Part shown: piece by piece, positions 1 to 7,559 of the stretch
How the letters are laid out: the number at the start of each line of letters is the position of its first letter
How positions within the stretch are numbered: the first letter of the stretch is position 1
NCBI GenBank assembly: GCA_902778895.1
Contig: CACYZF010000014.1
Span: 1-50,506 of the forward strand
Origin: an uncultured bacterium
Lineage (GTDB): Bacteria > Verrucomicrobiota > Lentisphaeria > Victivallales > UBA1829
Length of the DNA stretch: 50,506 nt
Direction of reading: 5' to 3'
Made by a program: the position numbers and the translations under genes
The notes under the pieces: generated by a model
The model's input: the letters and a program-made list of their open reading frames with translations, nothing else
Told to the model about the DNA's origin: nothing
Database searches by the model: none

Positions 1-67
1 TGATGATATGCCGGGCCACGGCCGACCCGATGAATCCGGCTCCGCCGGTTACGATGATGCGGTTCAT
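1..67 (-). CDS. rfbB: dTDP-glucose 4,6-dehydratase-like protein, N-terminal fragment
   Basis: Only the first 22 codons are inside the window; the gene runs off the left edge. The translation starts MNRIIVTGGAGFIGSAVARH, which contains the Rossmann GGxGFIG dinucleotide-binding motif of extended short-chain dehydrogenases. The AVxRHII continuation closely resembles the start of RfbB, which converts dTDP-glucose to the 4-keto-6-deoxy sugar used for deoxysugar synthesis. An AGGA lies about 11 bases before the ATG. With so little sequence, another NDP-sugar epimerase or dehydratase cannot be excluded; the superfamily is secure and the exact enzyme is inferred. Confidence 0.7.
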   Translation of the reverse strand, partial: MNRIIVTGGAGFIGSAVARHII

Positions 68-862
68 GATAAATGATTCCTATCAGGGATGCTTGTTTTG
101 ACCTGTAAATGTAACGAACAAAGAATAAAGATCGCGGAGTTGTCCGGACAAATAAAGGTCACGTGCAAGCTAAAATCTTTCCATGCCGTAGCACCGTCGC
201 GGGAAATTGAATCCCGCAACGAGGCAATCCAAACACAAAAAGCGCGAACTCAGCTTAAGCTGAAAGCCGCAGCAAAATGGTGTTTTTCCGAAAATGAAAA
301 TACCGATACGGGCGCGGAGACACCCGTATCGGCATGGATGTTACTGGCTGAGGGGACAAGATCGGAAACGCGAAAAACCTTGGGATCAATGCTGTGCGGC
401 ATCTGCCAAAGATATGTCGTATTCGCATCGACCATGTCCAGTTTATCCTCAGATTACGTCTCGGTGAACTATGCGAGAACGATTCTTGTTTCCAGATGAA
501 ATACCATCTGTTTTTTACCAACAATAATAATATATACCTAAATCAAAAAAAAACAACCCTACTTATCAAAAAAAGTGCTTTTTTTTGTCTTTTCATATAT
601 TGCTGTATTGTTCGGACTTTGGAATTCAAGGCTCAAATAAATAATTCAATAAGTTTTTCGGCTTTAACATGTTGCTTAACGCAATTCATAATGCTACTTA
701 ACGCGAAACAAGCCGGAAGAGATTTTTTCTTAGGATTTCTTCCGTCTATCATTGAATCCATGTAAAAATCAGCCCCCGGAACTATCGTGGACTCCGAGGG
801 CTGATTTCTATTGGGGAACAGATGAACAGAAAAGCTGATTCCATGTTCTGTCAGTTTTTTAC
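68..862. other. gene-poor region upstream of rfbB-like gene
   Basis: No convincing gene was found here. The left half has ordinary composition and the right half (about 520-700) is AT-rich with long A and T runs. A perfect 10-bp inverted repeat (CCGATACGGG at 303-312, CCCGTATCGG at 323-332) forms a hairpin. Read on the minus strand it is followed by a T-rich stretch, so it may be a weak terminator or a leader hairpin of the rfbB-like transcript. A 61-codon minus-strand frame (250-435) overlaps it, but nothing supports it as a gene. A second hairpin is listed separately at 766-807. Confidence 0.5.
766..807. terminator. hairpin, terminator-like
   Basis: Arms 766-780 and 793-807 pair over 15 bases with one mismatch. 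On the minus strand the stem is followed by TTTTTACA and on the plus strand by TTTCTATT, so it could work in either direction. The left arm shares its sequence (ATCAGCCCCCGGAAC) almost exactly with the hairpin at 2377-2411, on the far side of the GH5 gene. Confidence 0.5.
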
Positions 863-892
863 TTGAATATACCTCTGCCAGGGTTATATTAT
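863..892 (+). promoter_or_regulatory. sigma-70-type promoter before the alcohol dehydrogenase remnant and GH5 gene
   Basis: A -35 like TTGAAT (863-868) and a -10 like TATTAT (887-892) are separated by 18 bases; TATATT at 885-890 with 16 bases is an alternative. Transcription would start near 899, about 65 bases before the ATG at 965. Confidence 0.55.
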
Positions 893-964
893 ACCTCGTC
901 CAAGCATAGCAGTACCAGGCTCTGCATCACAACCCCATTTTCATTGCATCACAAAGGAAAGACC

Positions 965-1060
965 ATGCAAAACTTTGACTACAGGACACCGACACGACTC
1001 ATCTTCGGAAAAGGCTCTATCTCAGAACTGCCGGATGCACTTCGTCCTCTCGCAAAACGC
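965..1060 (+). pseudogene. iron-containing alcohol dehydrogenase, 5' remnant
   Basis: From the ATG at 965, with a good AAAGGAA ribosome site at 952-958, the frame reads MQNFDYRTPTRLIFGKGSIS and then ELPDALRPLAKR. This is the start of a YqhD/butanol-dehydrogenase-type Fe-dependent alcohol dehydrogenase; the xPTRxxFGKG signature is clear. About 32 residues in, where the family continues with a VLxTYGGGS nucleotide-binding segment, homology stops. The frame stays open through a short linker straight into the GH5 lipoprotein at 1094. Only about 8% of a normal ~385-residue enzyme remains, so it cannot be active. It keeps its own promoter and ribosome site, which now stand in front of the glycosidase. 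Confidence 0.75.
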
Positions 1061-1093
1061 CCTCCGTATTCATCATTCAAAGAAAGCTCTGAT

Positions 1094-2251
1094 ATGAAAA
1101 AAGCAATGAAGCATTGGAAATGTTTTTTGATGGGACTCGCTGTATTCGCGCTGTTCATTCTGGCAGGATGTAGTTCCGTAGACGGGGGAAGCAGAGTGCG
1201 AGTTTCCGACTTCAAAGTCAAGCGAGGAACAAATCTCAGCCACTGGTTTTCACAAACCCCCGTGCGAGGGGCTGCACGTGCAGCCAGAGTAAAGGAAGAT
1301 GATTTCATCCGCTTGAAAGAATTTGGATTTGACCATGTCAGAATCCCGATTGACGAAGAACAATTCTGGGATGACAACGGGAACAAACTGACGGATGCCT
1401 GGGAACTGCTGGATGCGTCCATCAAGCTCGCACTCAAGCATGAACTGCGCGTTATCGTGGATTTGCATATCATCCGCAGTTTTTATTTCAATGCATCCAT
1501 CGAAGGCAACAATACGAATACACTTTTCACAGAAGAAAAATCACAGGAACAACTTCTGAATCTGTGGAAAGAGCTTTCCGCGGCGCTGAAAGGATTCTCG
1601 ACAGACTGGGTGGCATACGAATTTCTGAATGAACCGGTAGCGGATGATCCGGAACAATGGAACAATCTCATCGCGAAAGTACATAAGACTTTGCGTCAGC
1701 TGGAACCCGAACGCGTACTGGTGATCGGGTCCAATATGTGGCAGGATGTGGATACATTCAAAGATCTGAAGATTCCGAAGGGAGACAAAAATATTCTGCT
1801 CAGCTTCCATTATTATAAGCCGATGGCAGTAACACATTACCGTGCAAGCTGGAACCCGGTGGGCAAGTATTACGGTCCAATTCAGTATCCCGGTATTGTG
1901 ATTGCACAGGCTGATTTCGACAAACTGCCCGAAGCGCAAAAAGAAACATTCCGATCTTTTACAACGAACTGGGATCGCAGTGTGCTGAGAGAACAGATCC
2001 TTCAGGCGGTAACGGTGGCAAAGAAACTCGGTCTGCCCCTCTTCTGCGGTGAATGGGGTGTGATTTCCTCGTCTCCGCGTGAGCCCGCTTATAATTGGTA
2101 CCGCGATATGATATCCGTGTTCGATGAGTTTGACATCGGCTGGACTACATGGAATTACGATTCAGGGTTTGGATTCTGGAATCCCTATTCAAAACAAGTA
2201 TCCGACAAGACCATGCTTGAAATCCTGACCTCAGGGAAAGGTCTGAAGTAA
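1094..2251 (+). CDS. GH5-family glycoside hydrolase (cellulase-like) lipoprotein
   Basis: A 385-residue protein from the ATG at 1094. It begins with a lipoprotein signal peptide: basic MKKAMKHWK, hydrophobic core, and lipobox ILAGC with Cys26, so it should be lipid-anchored in the envelope. The rest is a GH5 TIM barrel, with RGTNLSHW near residue 45, the acid/base Glu180 in FLNEP and the nucleophile Glu320 in CGEWG. GH5 enzymes cleave beta-1,4-glucans, mannans and related polysaccharides; the substrate here is unknown. The frame is open upstream to an alcohol dehydrogenase start at 965. Initiation there would bury the signal peptide behind 43 residues, so 1094 is preferred although its ribosome site (GAAAG) is weaker. 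No other carbohydrate genes adjoin it. Confidence 0.88.
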   Translation: MKKAMKHWKCFLMGLAVFALFILAGCSSVDGGSRVRVSDFKVKRGTNLSHWFSQTPVRGAARAARVKEDDFIRLKEFGFDHVRIPIDEEQFWDDNGNKLTDAWELLDASIKLALKHELRVIVDLHIIRSFYFNASIEGNNTNTLFTEEKSQEQLLNLWKELSAALKGFSTDWVAYEFLNEPVADDPEQWNNLIAKVHKTLRQLEPERVLVIGSNMWQDVDTFKDLKIPKGDKNILLSFHYYKPMAVTHYRASWNPVGKYYGPIQYPGIVIAQADFDKLPEAQKETFRSFTTNWDRSVLREQILQAVTVAKKLGLPLFCGEWGVISSSPREPAYNWYRDMISVFDEFDIGWTTWNYDSGFGFWNPYSKQVSDKTMLEILTSGKGLK

Positions 2252-2376
2252 ATTCAGAAAGAAAAATCATTCCGTGAAGAAAAGGGAGGCTTCACGGAGC
2301 AATGAACGGACAAGGCGGTCGTCAGAATCGCCCGGCAGACAAAATCCGTAAGCAGAAAACCGCTTCCAAACACAAT

Positions 2377-2411
2377 CAGCCCCCCGGAACCATCGCTGGT
2401 TTCGGGGGCTG
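2377..2411. terminator. hairpin downstream of GH5 gene
   Basis: Left arm 2377-2392 and right arm 2397-2411 pair with one bulge and one G-T pair (CAGCCCCC against GGGGGCTG at the base). It lies 126 bases after the GH5 stop and could end that transcript, although no run of T follows. Its left arm is nearly identical to that of the hairpin at 766-780. Confidence 0.45.
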
Positions 2412-2500
2412 AAAATATCTTCAGGACTCGGTCCGAGATTACATATTTGGGTTCAAGTCACCTTGCATGACCGACATGGTCTCAAAATGAAGTATTGAGA

Positions 2501-2570
2501 GCGTGTGTCACCAGCTGTTGTTTATTTCCGATTGCACGTTGCATTCTTTCAAAAAACTGGTGACACATGC
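2501..2570. repeat. inverted repeat resembling part of tRNA-Phe
   Basis: Arms 2501-2514 and 2557-2570 match over 14 bases with one mismatch, with a perfect TGTGTCACCAG / CTGGTGACACA core. The same word (CGTGTGTCACCAG) occurs in the variable-loop and T-arm part of the tRNA-Phe gene about 360 bases away. Confidence 0.5.
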
Positions 2571-2861
2571 CAGGTCTATGCCAAAAAGTTCCGAAAAAAG
2601 TTTGGAGAATACCGATTTGAGCTCGGCATAAGGCCGAAATATGCCGAAAATGACGCGAATCTGCCGATTTAAAAACCGCTATTTAAGGTGCAACTCCCCG
2701 GCGATTTACCCTCAAAATCGGTTTTCAAGTGTTCCAACTTTCTGCTATCCTGGCGTCGCATTTTGTAGCAAAACTGCTATTTTGGGGCCTGGAAGCGGGT
2801 CCGAAAGGGGTGTGATATATGACCCTGATAGCAGGTTCTGAGCTCAGATTTGTGGGGGTAA

Positions 2862-2896
2862 AAGCAAAAAAAGCCCGATGGAAACCATCGAGCTTT
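2862..2896 (-). terminator. Rho-independent terminator of tRNA-Phe
   Basis: On the minus strand a 12-bp stem with one mismatch (arms 2885-2896 and 2870-2881, 3-base loop) is followed at once by TTTTTTGC. It sits 10 bases past the encoded CCA end of tRNA-Phe. Confidence 0.85.
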
Positions 2897-2906
2897 GAAA
2901 TTCAAA

Positions 2907-2982
2907 TGGTGGCAAGGACCAGGATCGAACTGGTGACACACGGATTTTCAATCCGTTGCTCTACCAACTGAGCTACCCCGCC
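2907..2982 (-). tRNA. tRNA-Phe (anticodon GAA)
   Basis: The 76-base gene folds as a complete cloverleaf. The acceptor stem GGCGGGG pairs with CCTTGCC (two G-T pairs), the D-arm is AGCTCAGTTGGTAGAGC, the anticodon loop TTGAAAA is on an ACGGA/TCCGT stem, and the T-arm carries GTTCGATCC. The discriminator is A and the 3' CCA is encoded. The anticodon GAA reads UUC/UUU. Confidence 0.97.
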
Positions 2983-2996
2983 ACAGAATGGTATTT

Positions 2997-3024
2997 AATA
3001 TACACCCCATCCGGGCTTTTTCAA
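2997..3024 (-). promoter_or_regulatory. promoter of tRNA-Phe
   Basis: On the minus strand TTGAAA (3019-3024) and TATATT (2997-3002) are 16 bases apart and end 14 bases before the tRNA 5' end, the expected spacing for a tRNA promoter. Confidence 0.65.
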
Positions 3025-3053
3025 GCCGAAACCCGAAAAAAACGCGAAAAAAG

Positions 3054-3159
3054 GGTGCAGCGCAGGCTGAATTGAACAGGACCGGAAGCCGTGTCGCATC
3101 CCGGGGAACACGGCGGAAAGTGGTGCAGCGCAGGCTGAATTGAACAGGACCGGAAGCCG
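3054..3159. repeat. 38-bp exact direct repeat, two copies
   Basis: Bases 3054-3091 and 3122-3159 are identical (starting GGTGCAGCGCAGGCTG, ending GGACCGGAAGCCG), separated by 30 unrelated bases, a 68-bp period. No frame or known element explains them. The surrounding 2983-3342 stretch has no gene; apart from the tRNA promoter this repeat is its only visible structure. Confidence 0.85.
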
Positions 3160-3342
3160 GCAGATTCGTTTCCGTAAGATCCGGGGATGAAGTCAGCGAT
3201 TCACGCGCGCCTGCCCATGCTCGGCAATGACAAAGTATGTGCGCAGTTCCACGACTCGGCGACGGCGAACGCGCGCGGTCATCACATCAAGCCGAAGACC
3301 ATCGGATGCTTTCGCTCCCTGCGAGCACACAACGAACCCGGA

Positions 3343-5976
3343 TCACAGACTGGATTCCTGTTCTTCCAACTTTTCCTGGTCTTCCAGGTTTTCCTGTGCT
3401 TCCAGCTTTTCCAGTGCTTCCGCCGCCCGTTTCTGCTCCTCTTCCGACCGGCTCTGCGCGGAGGCGCGGCGATACCATTTCACGGCCTCCGCCATGTCCT
3501 GTTCCACGCCCAGTCCCCGTTCATAGCAAAACGCGAGATTGATCTGCGCCCGCGCATCCCCCTTCACGGCGGCTTTGTAATACCATTTCGCCGCCTCGGT
3601 ATAATCCTGTTCGACGCCCGTGCCATCCTCATAGCATTTGCCGAGACTGTTCTGCGCCCGTGCAAGCCCGTTTTCCGCGGCCAGACGATACCACTTCACG
3701 GCCTCGGCGTAATCCTGCCCGACGCCCTCGCCTTTCCTGTAGCATTCGCCGAGGCTGGCTTGCGCCGCAGGAAACGCCGCATGGCGTTCGCTTTCCTCCG
3801 CTGCCAGGCGGAACCACTTGACGGCCTTCGCCATATCCTGTTCCACGCCTTCGCCCTTCTGAAAACGCATGCCGAGCATGTATTGCGCCGCCGGTTCGCC
3901 GAGTTCGGCAGAAACGCGGAACCACCCGACCGCCTTTTTATGATCCCCGGCTTCGAACGCCTCAAAACCGGCCTCCGTGACCAAGATCAGAATCCACGGC
4001 CTGACGACGAGGCACATCCCCGCGAACACGAACAGCGAAGCGAGCAGGAACAGCGGCCTGGTCTTCCGGGAAAACGAAAGGAGATGGCTGTATTTCCCTG
4101 ACCGGTCCGAGGGGTCCTTTTCGCGCGACAGGATAACAGGCGGATGGTTTTCCCACTTCGGCAGAAGAATCAGTTCCGGGCGCCTGGGGACGCCCCGAAC
4201 AATGTTCCCGGAGCTGTCCGGCAGAAGCGAAGTGTTCTTCTCCTTTATTGCCGCCTTCTCTTTCCGGTCCCGTTCACGAATACCGATCACCAGCATGCTC
4301 AAAGAGGCGACAGCAGCAGCCGTTCCGATGAAATAGCCCCAGCCCCCGTATCTTCCATCAAGCATCGTCCTGACAACCAGGAAAGCGGCAATGATCCATG
4401 CGTAACCTCCCGCGACATCCAGAAACAATAAAAAGACGTTCCCTTTGCCATACTTCCTTTCGGCGATGCGTTTCCCTGCATCCTGAACCGAAGTGAGCAG
4501 AGATTCCACGTGTTTCTCCTCGCCCCGCCGCGCGGCGCGATCACACAGGACGTCGCGGAATTCCAGCACGAGCCGCGAATCCTGCGCTGTGAGACGTTCG
4601 AGCTCGGCGGCGACCCCGTCTTCCTCCTCGTCCGTGACGGCATCCTGCATGCGCCGGACGAGCAGTCGACCCCGGAACGACAGGCAGTCGGGAAACCGTT
4701 CCACCGCTTTTTCGAGGATGTCACGTTCCCCGGCCGCATGATCCAGCCGCGCGGCGGCCTCGGCGGCAGTGGACCAGACAGCCGGATCGGCGGACGATTC
4801 ATCCAGAGTTTCCGCCTCGCGCAGATGCCGGATCACATCTTCCAGTTTATCCGTTTTGACCTGGTTTTCCAGCCAAGCGTCGTATTCCGGCTCGAAGTCC
4901 GGACAGGAGAGAAGATAGTGCTCGGCGGCATCCGGGGTCCGCTCCAGATGAGGCATCAGGGCGGCGGGATCGTCCGTGCGGACGCGTTCCCGGAACGGCG
5001 GAATCGTCTTCGCGGGTTGATCGGACACGCGGAGCATGCGGCCGAGGATGCGTTTCGCATCCGCCTCGGGAACCGCCCTGCGGACTTTCTCCCGGATCGC
5101 GGCGGCGGGGCGCGGACGATCCGTTTCCACGAGGCTCTGAAGCCAGAATACCCTCGGGTCGCACCGCCGCACGAGGAACTGCGCCCGCGTCACGAACGCG
5201 GCGAAACTCTCCTCACCGAATTTCTCGAGGCAAAACGCGTCGCAGGCCCGTTCCACATCCCTCAGCAGCGGGGTGATCGACCGGAAGAACCATCCGGACT
5301 CCGGAACGACGATCCCGTTCATCCTGATCTCCCGGATTCTCGATTCGAAGACATACGGGTCTTCGCCGCATGACGGCTCCGTCCAGACGCGCCCGATCCA
5401 TTCCAGCAGGGAGTCGCCGGACGGCTTTTCGTGCCGGAGCGCCCGCGCGAGACAGACCCGGAACGATTCTGTGTCCAAAGCGCAGATCAGCGGATACCCG
5501 ATGACGAGCGTGTCCCGTTTCAGGCGCGCCATGAACAGGAACGGGGAGACGACCGCGGCGGTGCAGCTCTGATCCAGGCAAATCCGCCGAACCGGGGGGA
5601 TGTTCAGGTCGCGGCAGATCGCGCCGACCTCGTCATAAAGCCGACCGTAGCGCTTCGGATTGAGCGGCATCCCGTTGGGCGCGGGCTTGCGGCGGCGGAA
5701 TATCGTCAGGAGAATCGCCGTGAAGCCAAGCGCGAGAACGGGCGGAACGATCAGCAGCACATAATGCTCTTTTGTTACCAGCGGCATATAGACGAAAAGC
5801 CCGATAAAAAAGAGGATCAAGAGGATCAGAAGCCAGCCGAGAAGGACAAGTACGCCGTATCCCAGGACCATGCTCAGAAACAGCTTCAACCGGTACAGCG
5901 CCGGGTTCTTCGCATACTTCGCCCGGGCGTTTTCGCAGGCTCGCCATTCACTCAGGGTCATGCCGTTCCAATCCAT
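3343..5976 (-). CDS. membrane protein: degenerate M48 peptidase-like domain fused to Sel1 repeats
   Basis: 877 residues. Two or three membrane segments near residues 33-93 precede a region resembling M48 (HtpX/Ste24-like) metallopeptidases: the AAVVSPFLFMARLKRDTLVIG stretch near 140-160, PLICALDTESF, and the helix that normally carries HExxH. Here that motif reads RALRH (178-182), so the first zinc His and the catalytic Glu are gone, although an ExxxD-like E242/D246 is kept. More membrane segments lie near 520-575 and 640-665. From about 675 to 850 come four Sel1 repeats (AxxxLGxxYxxGxGVxxDxxxAxxWYxxAA), a scaffold for protein contacts, then a Glu/Leu/Gln-rich tail. It is probably a non-enzymatic membrane scaffold. 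Monocistronic, with a promoter at 6023-6050. Confidence 0.75.
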   Translation of the reverse strand: MDWNGMTLSEWRACENARAKYAKNPALYRLKLFLSMVLGYGVLVLLGWLLILLILFFIGLFVYMPLVTKEHYVLLIVPPVLALGFTAILLTIFRRRKPAPNGMPLNPKRYGRLYDEVGAICRDLNIPPVRRICLDQSCTAAVVSPFLFMARLKRDTLVIGYPLICALDTESFRVCLARALRHEKPSGDSLLEWIGRVWTEPSCGEDPYVFESRIREIRMNGIVVPESGWFFRSITPLLRDVERACDAFCLEKFGEESFAAFVTRAQFLVRRCDPRVFWLQSLVETDRPRPAAAIREKVRRAVPEADAKRILGRMLRVSDQPAKTIPPFRERVRTDDPAALMPHLERTPDAAEHYLLSCPDFEPEYDAWLENQVKTDKLEDVIRHLREAETLDESSADPAVWSTAAEAAARLDHAAGERDILEKAVERFPDCLSFRGRLLVRRMQDAVTDEEEDGVAAELERLTAQDSRLVLEFRDVLCDRAARRGEEKHVESLLTSVQDAGKRIAERKYGKGNVFLLFLDVAGGYAWIIAAFLVVRTMLDGRYGGWGYFIGTAAAVASLSMLVIGIRERDRKEKAAIKEKNTSLLPDSSGNIVRGVPRRPELILLPKWENHPPVILSREKDPSDRSGKYSHLLSFSRKTRPLFLLASLFVFAGMCLVVRPWILILVTEAGFEAFEAGDHKKAVGWFRVSAELGEPAAQYMLGMRFQKGEGVEQDMAKAVKWFRLAAEESERHAAFPAAQASLGECYRKGEGVGQDYAEAVKWYRLAAENGLARAQNSLGKCYEDGTGVEQDYTEAAKWYYKAAVKGDARAQINLAFCYERGLGVEQDMAEAVKWYRRASAQSRSEEEQKRAAEALEKLEAQENLEDQEKLEEQESSL

Positions 5977-6022
5977 CGCCGATATTTCCTTTTCCGGTTC
6001 GCGATTGCAGGTGCCGAAAGCT

Positions 6023-6050
6023 AATATACATGCGGGAAATGAGAATTCAA
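6023..6050 (-). promoter_or_regulatory. promoter of the Sel1/M48-like gene
   Basis: Minus-strand TTGAAT (6045-6050) and TATATT (6023-6028) with a 16-base spacer, about 47 bases upstream of the start codon. Confidence 0.6.
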
Positions 6051-6073
6051 GCCGAACAGGGAAAACTGTATGT

Positions 6074-6118
6074 AAAAAGGGAAGCCGCCGGTCGTTTCAT
6101 CCAAACCGGCGGCTTCCC
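6074..6118 (-). terminator. Rho-independent terminator of kdgK
   Basis: A perfect 14-bp stem (GGGAAGCCGCCGGT at 6079-6092, ACCGGCGGCTTCCC at 6105-6118) with a 12-base loop is followed on the minus strand by TTTTT. It lies about 34 bases after the kdgK stop. Confidence 0.92.
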
Positions 6119-6151
6119 CGAATGCATTTCGATCGAGCAGTGACGACGAGG

Positions 6152-7246
6152 TCAGCGGTCCACGCGGGCACCGCCGCCTCCGACCAGCTTTTCGACCTCG
6201 GCGAGACGCGCCATCGAGGTGTCGCCGGGGGTGGTCATGGCAAGCGCGCCGTGCGCCGCGCCGTATTCGACCGCGAGCGCGGGATCGCCCTTTTCCATGA
6301 AGCCGTAGATAAGGCCGGATGCGAAGCTGTCGCCGCCGCCGACGCGGTCGAATATCTCAAGGCCGTCGCGCTGTTTGGCCTGGTAGAACTTGCCGTCGCT
6401 CCAGACGATCGCGCTCCAGTCGTTGACCGTGGCGGTGCGGACGGTGCGGAGCGTGGTGGCGGCGGCCTGGAAGTTCGGATAAACGGAGACGGCGCGTTCG
6501 ATCATCTTGCGGAAATTGGCCGGATCGATGGCGCTGATGTTGGCGTCGAGCCCCTCGACCTCGAATCCGAGGCAGGCGGTAAAGTCCTCCTCGTTGCCGA
6601 TCATCACGTCCACGTACTGCGCGATCTCGCGGTTGACCTCGCGGGCGCGCTCCTTGCCGCCGATCGCCTTCCACAGCGACGGACGGTAGTTGAGGTCGTA
6701 GCTTGTCACGGTGCCGTATTTCTTGGCGGCTTTCAGCGCCTCGATCACGACGCCCGGCGTGGTGTCGGAGAGCGCGGCGAAAATCCCGCCCGTGTGGAAC
6801 CAGCGGCTGCCAAGCTTGCCGAAGATCATGTCGAAGTCAATGTCACCGGCCTTGAGCTGGGATACCGCCGTATTGCCGCGGTCGGAGCAGCCCACAGCAC
6901 CGCGGATGCCGTAGCCGCGTTCCGTGAAGTTCAGGCCGTTGCGAACCTGACGCCCAACGCCGTCATACGGGACCCATTTGATGAGGGAGACGTCCACGCC
7001 GCCCTGCAACATGAAATCCTCGACGAGGCGGCCGACCGGATTGTCCGCGAGCGCCGTGATCGCGCCCGCCCGGAGACCGAAGCAGCGACGGAGCCCGCGC
7101 GCCACGTTATACTCGCCGCCGCCTTCCCACACGTTGAACTGGCGGGCGGTATGGATGCGGCCCGGCCCCGGATCGAACCGGAGCATGATCTCTCCGAGCG
7201 AGAGGATGTCGTATTTGCACGAGTCGGCAGATTTGATTTTCAGCAT
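6152..7246 (-). CDS. kdgK: PfkB-family sugar kinase, probable 2-keto-3-deoxygluconate kinase
   Basis: 364 residues, somewhat longer than a typical ~310-residue KdgK. The N-terminal LSLGEIMLRFDP strand and the WEGGGEYNVARGL glycine motif bind sugar; near the C-terminus DRVGGGDSFASGLIYG is the PfkB signature with the catalytic Asp. KDG kinases phosphorylate 2-keto-3-deoxygluconate at the end of uronate and pectin breakdown, feeding the KDPG aldolase step. The family is clear, while the sugar substrate is inferred from overall resemblance. AAGGAG sits 7 bases before the ATG. It follows tRNA-Thr by 63 bases on the same strand with no strong promoter of its own, and ends at a strong terminator. 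Confidence 0.85.
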   Translation of the reverse strand: MLKIKSADSCKYDILSLGEIMLRFDPGPGRIHTARQFNVWEGGGEYNVARGLRRCFGLRAGAITALADNPVGRLVEDFMLQGGVDVSLIKWVPYDGVGRQVRNGLNFTERGYGIRGAVGCSDRGNTAVSQLKAGDIDFDMIFGKLGSRWFHTGGIFAALSDTTPGVVIEALKAAKKYGTVTSYDLNYRPSLWKAIGGKERAREVNREIAQYVDVMIGNEEDFTACLGFEVEGLDANISAIDPANFRKMIERAVSVYPNFQAAATTLRTVRTATVNDWSAIVWSDGKFYQAKQRDGLEIFDRVGGGDSFASGLIYGFMEKGDPALAVEYGAAHGALAMTTPGDTSMARLAEVEKLVGGGGARVDR

Positions 7247-7309
7247 GGTGAACTCCTTGTGTAGTTGAGCGTAGCGGGTCGAAAATTCTCAGAATCAGGG
7301 CAAAAAAAA

Positions 7310-7385
7310 TGGAGCCAACGCTCGGAATCGAACCGAGGACCTGTTCATTACGAGTGAACCGCTCTACCGACTGAGCTATGTTGGC
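7310..7385 (-). tRNA. tRNA-Thr (anticodon CGT)
   Basis: 76 bases with encoded CCA. The acceptor stem GCCAACA pairs with the TGTTGGC-type 3' arm (CGTTGGC), the D-arm is AGCTCAGTCGGTAGAGC, the anticodon stem GTTCA/TGAAC holds loop CTCGTAA, and the T-arm contains GTTCGATTC. Discriminator T. Anticodon CGT reads ACG threonine codons, which are common in this GC-rich DNA. A run of eight T follows the CCA end. Confidence 0.97.
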
Positions 7386-7393
7386 ATTCCATG

Positions 7394-7422
7394 AAAATAT
7401 AATCTAGCACAGAATCCGTCAA
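7394..7422 (-). promoter_or_regulatory. promoter of tRNA-Thr
   Basis: Minus-strand TTGACG (7417-7422) and TATTTT (7394-7399) are separated by 17 bases and end 8 bases before the tRNA 5' end. TATATT two bases upstream is an alternative -10. Confidence 0.65.
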
Positions 7423-7559
7423 AAATCAAGATGAAAAGCGTTTTTTTTGGCAAAAAAGTGAAACCGGCGGCTTCCATTATTATGCCCGCTTCCCGAATTG
7501 CGCGCTTTTTGCGGACACTACCGTTTATTACATGGGACGGAAGGAATCCGGCTTCGTTC

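Larger units (their letters stand above)
2252..2861. other. non-coding region between GH5 gene and tRNA-Phe
   Basis: No credible gene is present. The region holds the hairpin at 2377-2411 and a longer inverted repeat with arms at 2501-2514 and 2557-2570 around a 42-base loop. Nothing else is recognised; the remaining sequence (2600-2860) looks like ordinary spacer. Confidence 0.5.

Noticed and set aside
250..435. A 61-codon minus-strand frame with a phrase (DPKVFRVSD) faintly like Lentisphaerota pseudopilins
   Set aside because: Too short and interrupted in concept by a perfect hairpin at 303-332; no prepilin signal. Could be a decayed fragment but not supportable.
89..765. Two overlapping plus-strand frames (89-499, 394-765) upstream of the GH5 locus
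   Set aside because: No ribosome sites or domain likeness; the second crosses AT-rich DNA and encodes long low-complexity Asn, Lys and Phe runs.
863..964. Extension of the GH5 frame up to 863
   Set aside because: The first codon lies in the promoter -35 element and these bases show no family likeness; real starts are at 965 (remnant) or 1094.
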